Source: Zopfochytrium polystomum (taxonomy: Eukaryota; Chytridiomycota; Chytridiomycetes; Chytridiales; Chytridiaceae). From it: a DNA stretch of 64,000 nucleotides. Position 1 is the stretch's first letter. Every line of letters starts with the position of its first letter. The position numbers and the translations under genes are program-made. The stretch covers positions 1 through 64,000 of the forward strand of contig JAIVFJ010000016.1 in NCBI GenBank assembly GCA_025765615.1. The letters run 5' to 3'. The notes beneath the pieces were generated by a model. The model searched no databases, was not told where the DNA came from, and was given only the letters and a program-made list of their open reading frames with translations. This document shows positions 23,325 through 35,728 of the stretch, piece after piece.

Positions 23325-24970
23325 TTAGAGAAGAGTCCCAGTAGGAAATGAGCGTCGTCCGAAAACGTCAACTTCGTACTCAAAAACAGCGTTGTCCATG
23401 CCTATTCATGTGGGAAAAGGGTTCAGCAATGTCAGTGACATTGGCGGAAACTGCTTCACCAGACCAGACAAAAAGCCAATCTCGCACTCACCAACAAATA
23501 TGACTTTGCTGTCTGGCGAGAAGCAGATGCCAGATATATTTGCATCTGTGTTTGGTTGGCCGACACGAAGAACCTGCCGTTCATTGAATGTCCTTGCGTC
23601 GACAACATTCACGTGAGACTCGTGCTGAAGTTACAATGTGAGTAGATGAGTCGAGGTGACGACTGGCTACCTCACTGTATATCATTAGATCAACTGCACC
23701 ACTGGGAGAGAATTTGACACATCTACATGCACCACTGCCCTGTCGACCCTACGAGGTTGATCGCCCGAGAATGAACGCTCTTCTGGATCGAAACGCCACT
23801 GAAAACAAAAACCTACCTGCTTTGACCCAAACTTTGCGAGCTTTTCTGAGCTGCGGATATCCCAAACGGACACGAAGCCGTCCTGGCTCGCCACCGCCAG
23901 TTTATCTGAGGACTGATTCCACGCGCATGAGAAACCTGAGTCGCTCGTCGCTATTTTAATGAGGAAACCGGTCGAAAGTCAGGTGCTGTTAAAAGTATCC
24001 GGTGCGACGGAGAAAACTCTGTACCCGTAAAGGACGTGATTCGACTGTATGATCCGGAGGCTGAAACGTCAAAGAGGTAGACTTGATTCGAGTCTCCGAC
24101 CGCGGCAAGTCTCCTGCCGTCTGGGCTGACGGATGCGTAATTCACAGCTGTTGGAAGCGAGATGCTAGCAATTCGCTGCAGGCCAGGCAATGAGTAAACT
24201 TTGATAGTTTCATCATTGTTGGAAATAAGAAGGCGTGTTTGACCATGGTGATTGCTAATGCACATAGCGTTGTTGATGGAACCGCCAACATTGGTTTGCG
24301 CAAACCTACATAGGGCATTTTAAGGACGGCATACGCAATATTTGTCCACTTCTCACCAGTTTGTTGCAAGTTGGCGCACCATCAGTTGACTACTTTGGCC
24401 TCCAGCAGCCAGGTAACCTTCACTAACAGCCAATAAACAAAGAATTTTGGCAGCAAGTAGCATTGGAACTCGGTCAAACGCACCCGGTAGTCATTGACGC
24501 CGGTGGAAATGCTATATCTTTCAGCAAATGCGTTGCCTGAGAATAACAAAACAGCGGTTGTTGCTAACATGACACGAGCGCTGCTCTAAACTTTTACAAA
24601 AAAACACACCTGCTTCGTCTCTGTGTTGTAGGACAGCACGCTGTTTTGATTGACGTACACGAACTCCTTTCTCGTGGTTGGGCAAGAAATCAGATCTCTT
24701 AGTTGCCTGATCGCAATGAGAAAAGCGTTCGTTATCAATGACCAGTTCTCATATCGTAGCAATTCGAACCAGTGCTGAATGGTAGATCGTTGAGGGTGTT
24801 TTTTGGGGCTCGGCCGAACGAACTGGACAACTTCTCTGTGGGGGTGTTGGATGGGTGAACCGCGAGATCGCGCAACCCAAGTTACAACAGTCACGCACGA
24901 TCGATTGAGCCGGCATGCGATGGAAACCTTCGCACAACGTCTTCGATTACCTTGAGTTTGAGATCGTCAT
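23325..24970 (-). CDS. WD40-repeat protein with DUF2415 C-terminal region
   Basis: It is multi-exon on the minus strand, starting ATG at 24970 with a short first exon (MTISNSR) and ending TAA at 23325. Pieces in order are SPKKHPQRSTIQHW and LISCPTTRKEFVYVNQNSVL (first blade), GYLAAGGQSSQLMVRQL, NNDETIKVYSLPGLQRIASI, SVSPDGRRLAAVGDSNQVYL, ASQDGFVSVWDIRSSEKLAK, then NVVDARTFNERQVLRV (DUF2415 signature) and a last exon beginning MDNAVFEYEVDVFGRRSFP. The layout matches fungal WD40/DUF2415 proteins, which are poorly characterised beta-propeller scaffolds. At least five introns are implied; not all junctions were fixed. It shares a 181-bp divergent promoter with ATP23. Confidence 0.8.
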
Positions 24971-25151
24971 GATCCGTTGCGGTGTTGGTGGAAGGTGCAG
25001 GCTTTGGAATGGTGGCAGTGTCCGTCCACAAACGATCACGTCCTCGTCTGTCGGATCTCAGCCGGAAATTTTTTAAGATTTCCCTTCTTTCTTTCTTCCC
25101 TCTCATTGATCACAAGCCCACACATCTCAACGCGAACGGGAGAGATAACCA
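24971..25151. promoter_or_regulatory. Shared divergent promoter of WD40 gene and ATP23
   Basis: Only 181 bp separate the two start codons, so both promoters must lie here or overlap the 5' exons. It contains a pyrimidine-rich stretch (near 25070-25100, CTTTCTTTCTTCCCTC). No TATA box is evident. Confidence 0.5.
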
Positions 25152-26169
25152 ATGGAGTTTTGGAAAGCCTTCTACGCCGCGGACGCACATGCGGCATCAG
25201 GACGTTCAATTGTAGAGCGTCGCAACAATGATTCTGTCGGCTTGCCGCTTCCGCCCTTCCTGGCAAGCTCCCCATCCCCAAAAAGTGATTCAAATGTGCA
25301 ATCGTCGCAGCCAATTACAGGCGCCGTCGATCCTGTTGATCCACGACAGTTTGAGCGTGACTTGCGACGATGCGAAATTTGGCGGGATAAGCTACTGAAA
25401 AATAGTGCGGAAGCTTTTTGGGTAATAAATGCCAGCACAAGACTAACACCAAATTCCAATTGCCACATTTCCCCCCTCTTCCGAACCAATCAGGCCCCAT
25501 GGTCAAATTCATGATCGACAACCTCGAGAGAGTTCGTTGCCCGTTCCGGAAAGAGCTACTTCAGTGCGTGCCGTGCGATGCGGTCCGGTCTGGAGGCTTC
25601 TCACCGGGAATGGGGGTTTGTGATTGTTGTGTTCTTCAAGCCTTAGACAAAACCAATACGCAGGTGGTCTTGTGCCAAAACCGCTTCACAAGTCGGCAGC
25701 ATATGGAAGATACTCTCACACACGAGGTTCATCGTTATTCGGATTCACTTTATGCTGTCTAACTGCTCTTTCATCCAATCATATCAAGCTAATTCACGCT
25801 TATGACTTCTGCACAACCAAGATTAACTTTAATAACTGCGAACAGCACGCGTGCACAGAAATAAGAGCAGCAAACCTCAGTGGAGAGTGCAAATTTACTC
25901 GGGAAGTGGGACGTGGATATTTTGCCCTCGCCAAGCACCATCAGGTCCAGTAGTCGTATTTCCTCTCTCGTCTTTCGTTGGGTTTTATTTTAAACGCTAT
26001 TTTATCTGAACCGGTGTGTTCATCCATACAGGTGTGCGTTCGGCGTCGGGCAATTCTCTCACTTAAGCAGAATCCAAGCTGCGCGGGACCAAATGTCGCT
26101 GAGGATGCCGTGCGTGCAGTATGGAACAGTTGCTTCCGAGACACGGCGCCCTTCGACGAAATTGCGTAA
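25152..26169 (+). CDS. ATP23: Mitochondrial inner membrane protease ATP23
   Basis: Five exons join in frame: 25152-25404, 25494-25615, 25664-25726, 25789-25944, 26032-26169 (about 243 residues, normal for the family). ATP23 is a zinc metalloprotease and chaperone of the intermembrane space that matures ATP synthase subunit 6 and degrades lipid-transfer proteins. Diagnostic motifs are CEIWRDKLLKNSPMVKFM, CVPCDAVRSGGFSPGMG, VVLCQN, the zinc-binding HELIH (split across intron 3 between HE and LIH), CEQHACTEIRAANLSGEC, and the C-terminal CVRRRAILS...DTAPFDEIA. The many conserved Cys residues fit oxidative folding in the intermembrane space. Splice donors are ordinary GT but the first (GTGCGG) is weak. 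Confidence 0.93.
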
Positions 26170-26386
26170 AAAAGAGTCGAGGGGCAGATATAAACACTTT
26201 TTGGGATAATATTGAGGAATAGGAGAGACGATTTGCACTGTGAGAAAGAGGCAATCAATGGGAGTGAAAGGAAGGTTGGGGTGGAAGCAAACAACCGTGT
26301 TGTTTGAAGCCACGATACATATTTTTCTCTTATGAACGGATAGATTATAGGTGCAGTTCCAAAATTTTAAACCCAGCCCAGCTAAA

Positions 26387-28527
26387 TTACGGCTGGTCTG
26401 GCCGAGGAGGGCTAACAGTGAAATCTTCAGTACCTGCAGAGCCATCTTTCAAGGACACAGCATTGTCAAAACACTCACTCAGCAAGGTGAAGGCATACCT
26501 GAGGCCTCGTCATCACATTTTTGCTGAAGGTGAGCGGCTTCATCGGACGTATTGCCGGAGAAATAGCGAGGCGTGGAGAATTCTGCAGTTCTTATTTTCT
26601 GCTTGTACGGACCGCGTTTGAAGCCCTTCTTTCGCTCTTTCCTCGGTGCGTCGTTGCATTCTGCGAATCCCAGCCTAACGCAGCGACCGCACGGACGAGC
26701 ATTGTCGCATTTCTTACATGCTTTTTTGCAATGCTCACATGCCACTTTGACCTGCTGGCGACGGCCTTTGGCCGTGCCACCATCACTTGTGGCCTCGTCG
26801 TCCACATGAGTTGATAATGCTTGGACGACAGGTGAAGTTTCTTCGCGAATAAAATTATTGCTTGGCTCGTGGTTGACTCTGAAATTAGAAGTGCTGCTGT
26901 TAAGGATATCATGATTAATGAGATTGCTGGTTGGCGGACTGAGTTTCGTCCTTTTTTTCGCTTGCGCAGAATGGGATGATGGTGAAGATTGCTCGTTCAG
27001 TGAGTCGCGCGAGGTAACCACGGCCCCTCGAAGGCGATGTCTCTCGGCTCTGTGCGATCCCGGTTTTTGTTTTTGATCAACCAACTCTCCGTCTTGTGTG
27101 AAAGACGGACGCTTCGCAGGGACTGAGGGTGTACAGTCGGAAGAATTCATCTCCCCTCCTGAAACATCCTCGCTCTCGTTTATGGCGGGCTGAGCGACCT
27201 GGCTAAACATAGTATCCGCTATGGGATCCGAATGTACCTCACCAAACGGCTGACCATCGCCAACGATTTGAAGACTGAAAGATGGGGAAATCGAATTTAC
27301 GTCGACATCGGTCTGTCTTTGATTTAAATCATACAAATGGGGCTGAGCGGCCATCGCGAGAGCTGCCAAATGCTGCTGGTAGCGATGAGGGTGTACGCGG
27401 CAAATTGGCCTATGAGAAGGCTGAATCTGACTCAGCACCGAGGAATGAGGACATTGTGGGCTGTGGAAGCTCGGTATCGGTAAGGCCATACTATTTCGAG
27501 GAATGAGCGACGCCGCAGGCCGGAACGGTGTGGCAATAAAAGAGGGAGATGCAGTGCATGTCGGGGTCGGCGAAGGGAGTGGTGTTGACGTTGACACTGC
27601 AAACGCGGGAAAGTGACTGCAAGGCTGCCTTGATTCAATCGATCCATTCATTCCGCCGAAGTTGTGATGTCTCATTTCATGAGCGCAAGGAATGAGAAAA
27701 GAAATGCTCAAATGGTGGTGCGTAGTGAGCAGATGTGTTTCCGTTGCAAATATTAAGTGTGCGGGAGGAAGATCGGATAGAGCCGTCCGGAGAAGCAGGC
27801 GGAGCAGTATTGCTGGGTTTGGAATTTTCAGTGGCCGCAACCAAACCAAAGCTTGACATGAACTCCGGCCTGCTCGCGACGACTTCTGTAACGGCGCTTG
27901 GAGAAGCTTGGGCGCTTTCACACGGATCTTCAGGCTTTTCGAAGTCGCACGGATCACATGGCTGCTCTTCGTGGTACGATACTGCCTCCTTCTTGAAGCT
28001 AGTCAATCAGCCATCAGCAATAATAGACTTCACACTACTCACATACTGCATCCGGAGTGGTGTGCCAACCTTGAAGAATTGCGAAAGTTTGTGGTTCTCT
28101 GTCGCCGCACCTACACGTGACAGAGATTCTTGGAGCTGAACTGGGCAGGATTCCAGATCGATGATGTCGTCAAACTCACTTCGAGTGCTGCAACGCCCGC
28201 AGTTTTGCTCGTCGTAGTCGGATGCCCCGCCACTTCGCAGATGCGAAGTCGATGCTGGAGAGAAGATCTTTGGCGTCAAAAGCGGGGACGATGGCTCCGA
28301 ATCATCGTTGGTGTTGACAAACGCCTCGAACATGGTGGAAGCCGACGAAAGGAATCTTTCTCGTCTCGGAGGAACGATGAGTGGGCTGTGCTTGTTTGAG
28401 CTGGGATTGGCTTCCGCACGGTCTGTGCTGGAGGCTGCAAGCATTTCGAGCCGAAGTTTCTTTCTTTGAAAAGGTACAGAGTAGGAAGGTTCATCACTAA
28501 ATGAGACTGTAGATCATCGACCGACAT
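26387..28527 (-). CDS. Zn2Cys6 fungal transcription factor
   Basis: The zinc cluster CEHCKKACKKCDNARPCGRC with a final Cys seven residues later lies near 26655-26741 (C-X2-C-X6-C-X5-C-X2-C-X7-C), followed by the basic RKERKKGFKRGPYKQK linker. This family is fungal-specific and binds CGG-type DNA sites. The cluster is near the C terminus; a last intron (GTATGC) leads to a short exon ending at 26387. Upstream is a long Ser/Pro/Thr/His-rich disordered region, open from about 27672. Further exons (28006-27677, 28444-28030 and a first exon MSVDDLQSHL at 28527) look coding and probably belong to the same gene, but the join near 27680 lacks an obvious intron, so two genes or an assembly error remain possible. 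No fungal_trans domain is seen. Confidence 0.75.
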
Positions 28528-29106
28528 TCCCCAGCACTGAGTCGATGTGGGACCAGCAGGGTCGATCTTTTGACTGGGGCGACCTCTTCATTGGCAAGTG
28601 AATCCCGCCAGTGACGCTCGCTGGATGACTCAAACAACCCCTTCTCTTTCAATTAGCGCGGCATCGTCGCCTCGCGTTGCTAGGGCTCCCATGGGTTTTC
28701 GCTCCTCCCCGCTCACCTTCGCGTGCGCTTTCTACTTTTTTTTTTTCGTTTTTTTTTCACGGCTTCACTATTAGTCCTCTCCCTCACTCACTTTCACTCA
28801 CGAACACACAGACTCTCACTCCCCTCCCTATCCCCTCACTCTCTCTGTCTCTCTCTCTCTCCCCCTCTCTCAGTCGCTGGTCCAGCGCTCGCTCCCGCTG
28901 TCATTTTTATTCTCTGTGCTGAGCTATCTTGTTTCACTTTTTGAATGTTTTTGCTATTGGAAAAGAAAAACGCGAACCTGCCGTGATGCAAAGCAGGAGA
29001 CAAAGAAGTCGGTGCTGAGAACTCCACCGAAAATAACCGCCTGCCTTGTCATGTCAGTTGTGTTCGTGTCAGGCGGAGATCACCCATTTCAAGTGAACTA
29101 AAAAAA
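28528..29106. promoter_or_regulatory. Divergent promoter region with CT tract
   Basis: 579 bp separate the start codons of the Zn2Cys6 gene and exportin-7. A T-rich tract lies at 28733-28758 and a CT-rich microsatellite at about 28836-28872. It may serve both genes. Confidence 0.45.
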
Positions 29107-32100
29107 ATGGACGCTTCGACCCTGAAGATCATTGAAGATGGTGAGGAAAGCGTTCGACTGCGCCATTGCCTTGGCGCAACTGTCCAGTCTCTCAGCCCCT
29201 CACGGCTCATGGACTCCGCGCGATGCTCGTTACGCGTGGCATTTCTTCAACTGCTACACGATCTGCTCCAACTCAATCCCGCGGCGGACTTCAGGGGCTG
29301 ATCGTGGACCCAGACGGCGCTGTTCCTGTCGATCGCCCAATCCCGCGCTTCCTACACTCATTACACTCCCACCATAATTAATGACATCTTTCTCGTGACC
29401 GCACAGCTGCATGGACAGTGTACGGGCCGCTCTCTGCCCAAGAAAAGGAGCTTGCCGAGCGCACACTCTCCTTCCACTTTCCCACGTTCTCGGAGTCAAC
29501 GTTCGCAACGGTGTCCAACTCCTCCCCAACGACACCCATGACGCCGTTGGACACAATCGCCAACTGCCAGTTCGTGCTGGAACAATCGTCATCACCCTAC
29601 GCTCAATTGTTTGTTACGACGCACCTTAAGCTACTAGTATTCAGCCACTTCTCCCTCATTTCGTTGCAGCAGAAGCTGGAGCTCAGTTCAGTGTTCCCTC
29701 TCTCCTTTTCCGCCTTATCTCAACATCCAAACTCGTTTGAATGCAGGAAACTTCGTCCTCAACATTCTTGGACGCCGGACAGACCTCACAAACTACGTTT
29801 CGACTGCTCTGGCCGAACTCTTCGGTCACATAACTAAGTTGGGTTGGTTCGACGGTGAGGAATTTCAAAACTCGCTCGTAGACGTTTCCAATTTTCTAAA
29901 CGTATGTTCATTGTCTTTCACATGTTGCATGCAGTCTGATCCTTTTTTTTCTCAGGCTACCCCGGAACACCGATACGCTGGGATTCAGCTTTTGGCATGT
30001 TTGGTCTACGAAATGAACAGACAGACAGGAGCCATAAAAAACATCACTCGACATAGAAAAACAGGCATGAGCAAAATCAGTACTTGAAGCTGCATCTAAC
30101 CATCCTTCTCCACACTAGCTGTCCATTTCCGAGATAATCAGCTGGGTCAGATTTTTCAGCTTTCCATCGACCTATTCAGGCAGCTTGTGAATCGCCAGAC
30201 TGAATTCTCAAATGGTACTCCTTTTGTACAAATGACATAGAGACTCACGCTAACTTCAACGAAGCGTCTGTGCAGAGCCGAACACATGAAGTTACCGTTT
30301 TGCTCATGAAAAACTGCCTCCAGTTTGACTTTATCGGTTCGCATTCGTGGCTTTATCTTCATCTAATGTTCAATCCACCAGGAACAAACCCTGATGACTC
30401 TGCAGAAGACGTTGGAAGCATACAATTTCCCCTTTCATGGAAGCCCATCGTAACAGACATCTCCACCCTTCAAATTGTCTACGATGCGTACAAGTCTTTC
30501 CCAGAAGCACTAACACCTCAGGTAGCCTTGAAATCCATTCTAAGTTCCTCTCTAACGGCCAAGTAGGTGTTGGAATGCTTGACAATACTAGTATCTGCAC
30601 GGAGAACACTGTATTCAGACGAGGAACGGCCAAGGATGATTGCATGGGTTTTGCACGTAACATCAGAATTAATGCGGAAATTCCTGGCTCAAGATTCATA
30701 CCCGCAGAAGGATGTTCACGGTAGATACATATTATAGAATCACAACAGGTGGTTGACTTGCATTTTAAGAGTTCTGCAAGCTTCTTGTTCGGCTGAAAGG
30801 CGTTACGCAATTAGCCGACCTAGTCAGTTCAGCGTCCTTTGGTGAATGGGTGGATCTTCTTGCTGTTTTCACGATGAAGAATTTCACCCCGTCATGGGTA
30901 AGCTTCTGAATGCTGACCCTGCCCTCCCACTTACAACTGGCAGTGGGCGTCCAACACTGTTGTCTATCTGATGACCTTTTGGTCGAAAATAATTCTGAAC
31001 ATGCCGACCCCACCTCGAGCAGACTCATACATTCGGATAGAACACATTGCGATGGAGGTGACCTGCTTGTTTGCAAGACATGTAGTGCTAAAACGCAGAT
31101 AGATCTGCAATGCATTTGTTTCACAAAGAGTTGATGTGATTGGTCACGAGGATGATGATGAAGCCAGTTTGTAGAAGAACCAAGGTTGAATTGTACCTCT
31201 GATATTTTTCAATAGAGACCTTTCTCGACATTGAGTCCACAACAGTTTCTATTATGGAGTACGTGGCGGTCATGGCTCGGTTAAGGCTGAAGGAGGTTGG
31301 AGAGTACGTGATGACGGCTTTTGACCAGGTCGCCAGTCAGTATCAGGTTTGTGACTTTTACTGTGAGTAAGGACAATTGACATTTGAATGTTAGGAGCTC
31401 GTGGCTGCTGCTGCCAATGCTCCTCCAAACAATAAAGTGAGGGAGCAACTTGACCATGTTGAACGTTCGTTGGATTCCCTCACAAGACGTGATCTAAATG
31501 TGACTTAGTGAAATTTTCATTCATTACGACGCTGATAGGGTGTATTATTGGAGCCAGGTGAGTAGCTGTTTCTTATGCCACTAGTGCATTCTAATACGTT
31601 TTAGATCCCCAGCCCAGGTCAGTTTTTCAACATTGATTTGTTCTGTTGATTCTGTGAATTTCTGTGATATGACAGGATGCCAATGCGCCTGAATCAGTGG
31701 ATGCCGGTAATTCTTTGGACTTTGTGGTTCTTCATGGTAATCACTTTACCTGAAAAGAACTGTCTGCTCGGGTCCTTCAGCTCTTGGATGCAAGCGGAAA
31801 TTGGTCCACTCAACAAAGACAGGTGTGGGGAGCTTTACCAACCAGCTGTTTGCTCACTTTGACTGCCCCAGCAAGGACTTGATCCAAAGAGCTCGCTGGA
31901 GCTCGCATTTCTTTATTTTTTCCAGCAATTCCGGAAAACATACATCCACCAAAGTATGTCAGCGTTTCCACTTGATTCATACTAAAGAACGCTCAAGTGG
32001 ACTCTCGCTTTGGAAAGGACCTCTACAGTATCTTGGGGGAAATGTGCGGAATGGACGATGATAAAAAAATGATGAACTTGATGGTTCAGAAGATGTTTGT

Positions 32101-34106
32101 GATGCTCTCCTTGTGATGTCGCCTAAAACCTTCCAGTTGTAATAACTTAAAGTTTATGCCCGACTATGAGGCACTAGTCGCACGTTCCATATCTCTTCTC
32201 AGTGAACTTGCCTCAGGGTAAGGTTTCCTCCCTTGTGCGAACTTTTGACGATCAAAACAAGGCACACTTCCATGCGACATCTGAGGAAAACTGAAACAGC
32301 CCACATCCTACTCAAATATCACAATGCTCACTACTTTCCCTTTTTGGACTCCCCTGCTCATATCAAGCGGAGAACTATGGTATACTTCAATGTTTAGCAG
32401 CAAAACTCTCATTGCGCTCCCAGTTTTATGCAACAATCAGTCGGCTCCTGTTTGCAGACGACAACATTGAGATGGATGTGCAAGATTTCCTGAGTCTCTT
32501 CACACCCACGCTGGATGAACTGATGCATATCAACAGCATTGACATATTTCAGCAACCAAAGATTCGAACTGTTGTCGAGTGTCTCTTTCGAGATCTTCGT
32601 GGTTTTGTTTCAGCAATTGAGCTGAATGAGGTCAAAACTGCATATAGCACATTCTTTGAATGGTTTCTTCCATACGCCCCAATCTTGTCTAGAGCAGTGG
32701 AGGCAAACTACGACCACCCTGTAGCAAACACAGTCCTTAGATTTGTTGGGGAAATGGTTCTTAACCGCTCTCAGGTATGCCACTGACAAAAAGCACATGC
32801 AAGCTGACTTTTGTTTTTGCAGAGGTTGCAAACAGATGTCTCCTCACCTAATGGGTAAGATCTCCATTGCAAAAGCTGGCTGTTTCCAATGATAATTTCA
32901 GCATTCTACTCTTCAAGGAAGCCAGCAAAGTTCTCCGAACTTATGGTGAGGGGAACACTGAGTCCTTCTCCTCTTCTTACTGTGTTTTAGGCCAGCTTTC
33001 CTTGGGGAGACAAATTGACAAGAATCACAAGTGGGCTCAGAAATATAAAGGCTACACACTTTGTTTGTGAGTAGCATTATGCCATAGTATTTCTTCACTC
33101 ACAACCTCCTTGCCAGCAATATCTTCAAGAACTGTCTTGGCGGCAACTATGTTCAATTTGGTGTGTTTGGGCTGTACAATGATCCTGTTCTGGAGGACAC
33201 AGTGGACATTTTCTTCCGGATTATTCTTGATATCTCCTTGGAAGATCTTATTGTAAGCTTTGTTTGCAGTTTTTTAATCTAAGGCCTTGTTTAGTCATTA
33301 CCAAAACTTGCAACGGCAAGTTGAACATTTTGTAATGGTGCTTGCTGACATATTAAAGGCGTACTATACAGTCATGGATATTTTCTGCAAGGATCGGCTT
33401 CTTAAAATGAAGGAACTGGACGTATCTGTTGCACGTTATATTGTTCTCTCACTCGCTGAGGGAATCAGGTCACCAAATCCATCGATATGCAGCTATGCAT
33501 GCAACTCAGTCGAGTACATGTGCTCATACATTTTCCAAGAAAGCATGAAAAACAAGCCTCCACAACCACCCCTCGTTCAAATATTTGCAGCAAATCCCCA
33601 ATTCCTGCATCTCCTTCTTGCCAGACTTCTGGAGGGTCTGTTTGTTGAGGAGCCAAACATATGGTCATTGGCACGACCAATGCTGCCACTCATTTTGCTG
33701 GATAAAGAGGTGGCTTGGTTCACCAACCCTTTTTGTGCGATTGATCTAAGCTTCTGTAGTTCTTTGACTTTTTTGTCAGTAAGTTGATTCAGGGCCAGCT
33801 AGTTCCAAGGCAGCAAGTTTTGGTGACGGTAGATGCTTTTTGCAAACTGACGAAAATTTAACAACCCTGAAGGCTTTTCAAGACTTGATGGAGAATGTTC
33901 AGTACAATTTGAACTCAAAGAACAAAAATGCGTTTATCACTCAGGTCCACACATTTAAGGTGAGTGGTTTATATTTGGAAACCATGCCTGGTTCTCTAAT
34001 AATCTTCCAGCGAAGTAAATTGCTGCTTGTTGCCCAATCACTTCCTCTAACACTGGCTTCTAGCATTGATGGCACAGCAGTTCACAATCATTTTTCCTCC
34101 ACTTGA
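29107..34106 (+). CDS. XPO7: Exportin-7 (RanBP16) nuclear transport receptor
   Basis: Many short exons on the plus strand read collinearly with exportin-7 over its whole length. Recognisable segments are a HEAT-repeat start with CQFVLEQSSSPYAQLFVTTH (near 29560-29640), ITKLGWFDGEEF (29835-29870), NCLQFDFIGS (30315), IQFPLSW, SLELAFLYFFQQFRKTYIHQ (near 31890-31960), the large exon 32412-32780 (FADDNIEMDVQDFLSLFTP, LFRDLRGFVSAIE, AVEANYDHPVANTVLRFVGE), YVQFGVFGLYNDPVLEDTVD (near 33140-33210), exon 33287-33710 and ENVQYNLNSKNKNAF near the end. It exports cargo with RanGTP through nuclear pores. About 15-20 introns are implied; individual junctions were not all checked, and the first exon (MDASTLKIIED) is a best guess. 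Confidence 0.85.
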
Positions 34107-34655
34107 CGAATTGAACCTTTGAGCAGCATCCATTTCTCTATTTTTTCTGGGCAAGAAGTGGAGAACGAAGAGTAAAGAACAGAAAAAGAGCAGCTGTTAG
34201 GTGGTGATTTACAGGTGGATGGCCATGATTGCAATACACGTAGTGGATCTCGATCAGAAGAAAAAAATTTTTATGAAAAATCAGCAAAAGAAAATTGTTA
34301 GAAGTTGCTATTCCTGTTTCAGTGAAAAACGTTGAACACAAAGATCTTGCGACAGAGGGGGGGCCGTATGAGATTCTCAATTATCTCACATAAGGTGTGG
34401 GTCATAGTGTAGGTTCTTCAGCTCTTGCTATACTAACTATAGGGTGCCATCATCGACAAGATGGAAGGAGTGCAACAGCAGAGGCAAGATAAAACGCTGA
34501 TGACTTAGAGTTGACAGTAGGATGGAAGTCCTCGTGTAACTGTGTTGCGATTTGAGCCTAGGAAGCCAGCTTCCTATGTTGACAGCAGCCTGTCACTGCC
34601 GCTGATGTGACTTACACTAAGTCGGGCAAGCCGAAAGGCCTAATCTGAATCCAAC

Positions 34656-34964
34656 TGTTATGAATCACCCTCTGGAAACCTCTGGAACCTTCTAGAACAT
34701 TCCTTCATGGAACCTTGTGGAACCTTCTGGAACCTCCTTTGCTTTTCTGACTTGTCTTGTTGTCATTGGTATCATTGGTATCATTGTTTTACTAATTGCT
34801 CTTTCTGGAACTTTCTTTGAGTCTTGACAAGGAAGACTCTCAAAAGGTATAAAAGGGGGATGGGGGGACCTGTCCCATCCCTCAAGTGAATTATTGTTTC
34901 CAATACAATCATCACTCCTCTCAGTTCCATGTCTGCCTTGTCCTGCCCTGCCCTGTTCCTGACA
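34656..34964 (+). mobile_element. Solo LTR, 309 bp, with CCAAC target duplication
   Basis: It starts TGTTATGAATCACCC and ends GTTCCTGACA, with TATAAAAGG near 34850. Identical 5-bp repeats CCAAC flank it at 34651-34655 and 34965-34969. A shortened relative lies at 57641-57862. TG...CA ends, TATA box and 5-bp duplication are diagnostic of an LTR left by recombination. Confidence 0.9.
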
Positions 34965-34969
34965 CCAAC

Positions 34970-35360
34970 GAAAAGAGTTAGGTGAAGACAGCGGTGATTC
35001 TAGCTTTGCTTTCCTAGACTTCACCAGCAAGGACAATGCAATTAGAATCACACTTAATGGGTTCAGAGAAGTGTTGAACCAGGGCCGCTCACAGCAGCTC
35101 CAGATCAGCTGACTGTTGTCTGAACCAATGTTGAACCAGGGACTGGTTGATTTGAAATGCCGCTGATGATTTCTTTCCTCTGTGGGAAGACTGGTCACTG
35201 GACACAGACCTCTGGACAGACCTTGGTTGATTTGAAATGCTCCTGAAGATTCAAATCATTTTACTGTCTCTGCGGGGAGACCAGTGCTTGCACACAGGGC
35301 TCCACACAGAGCTTGGTTGATTTTGAAATGCTCTGAATATTTCAAATCACCCCCCCTCTG
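34970..35360 (+). repeat. Imperfect tandem repeat of about 80 bp
   Basis: Units contain CTTGGTTGATTTGAAATGCT followed by a TTCAAATCA segment and CTCTGTGGGGAGACC; at least three copies run from about 35140 to 35360. The left part (34985-35050) resembles the start of the 1.2-kb solo LTR at 50935-51005 (TTCTAGCTTTG ... AACAATGCAATTAGAA), so this is probably a distant relative of that LTR. Confidence 0.55.
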
Positions 35361-35587
35361 TGGGAAGGGGTTTACAACACCTCCCCCAGGACCTTGTTCA
35401 TCAGCTTACACTGCTCCTCAGCAAGGACAAACTTACATCAACTGAACAAAACATCACCAACCTCCTTCATGAAGCCAATGTTCATGTGGATCAATTCCCA
35501 GAACCAGCACCAGCAGCAGCAGCTGAACAACAACCTTCCACAGAACTAGCACCGATTGAAAATGAAGTGGTCCAGGTATGGCAGTGA
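35360..35587 (+). pseudogene. copia integrase C-terminal fragment
   Basis: The frame contains DLVHQLTLLLSKDKLTSTEQ and NLLHEANVHVDQFPEP, almost the same as copia E (near 48300-48490). It is an isolated remnant of the E family joined at 35584 to a fragment of the 0.45-kb module normally found after this point in element E. Confidence 0.8.
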
Positions 35588-35728
35588 AAGTAAATCGGAT
35601 AATGATGTAGAGCATGAAGTGTTGGAGGTGGCGGCATGACAGGTTGGACTCTGTGTTACCACAATTAACGCCATCTCCTGTGGGCCTTACCTATGAGCAC
35701 TAAAGCCAGGGGACTAATCAGAGTAGGG
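35584..35728 (+). repeat. Partial copy of the IN-RT module
   Basis: It begins GTGAAAGTAAATCGG and matches the reverse strand of 48270-48130 and part of 58901-58780. It includes GTTGGAGGTGGCGGCA and CCTTACCTATGAGCACTAAAG. It follows the integrase fragment at the same point as in copia E. Confidence 0.75.
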
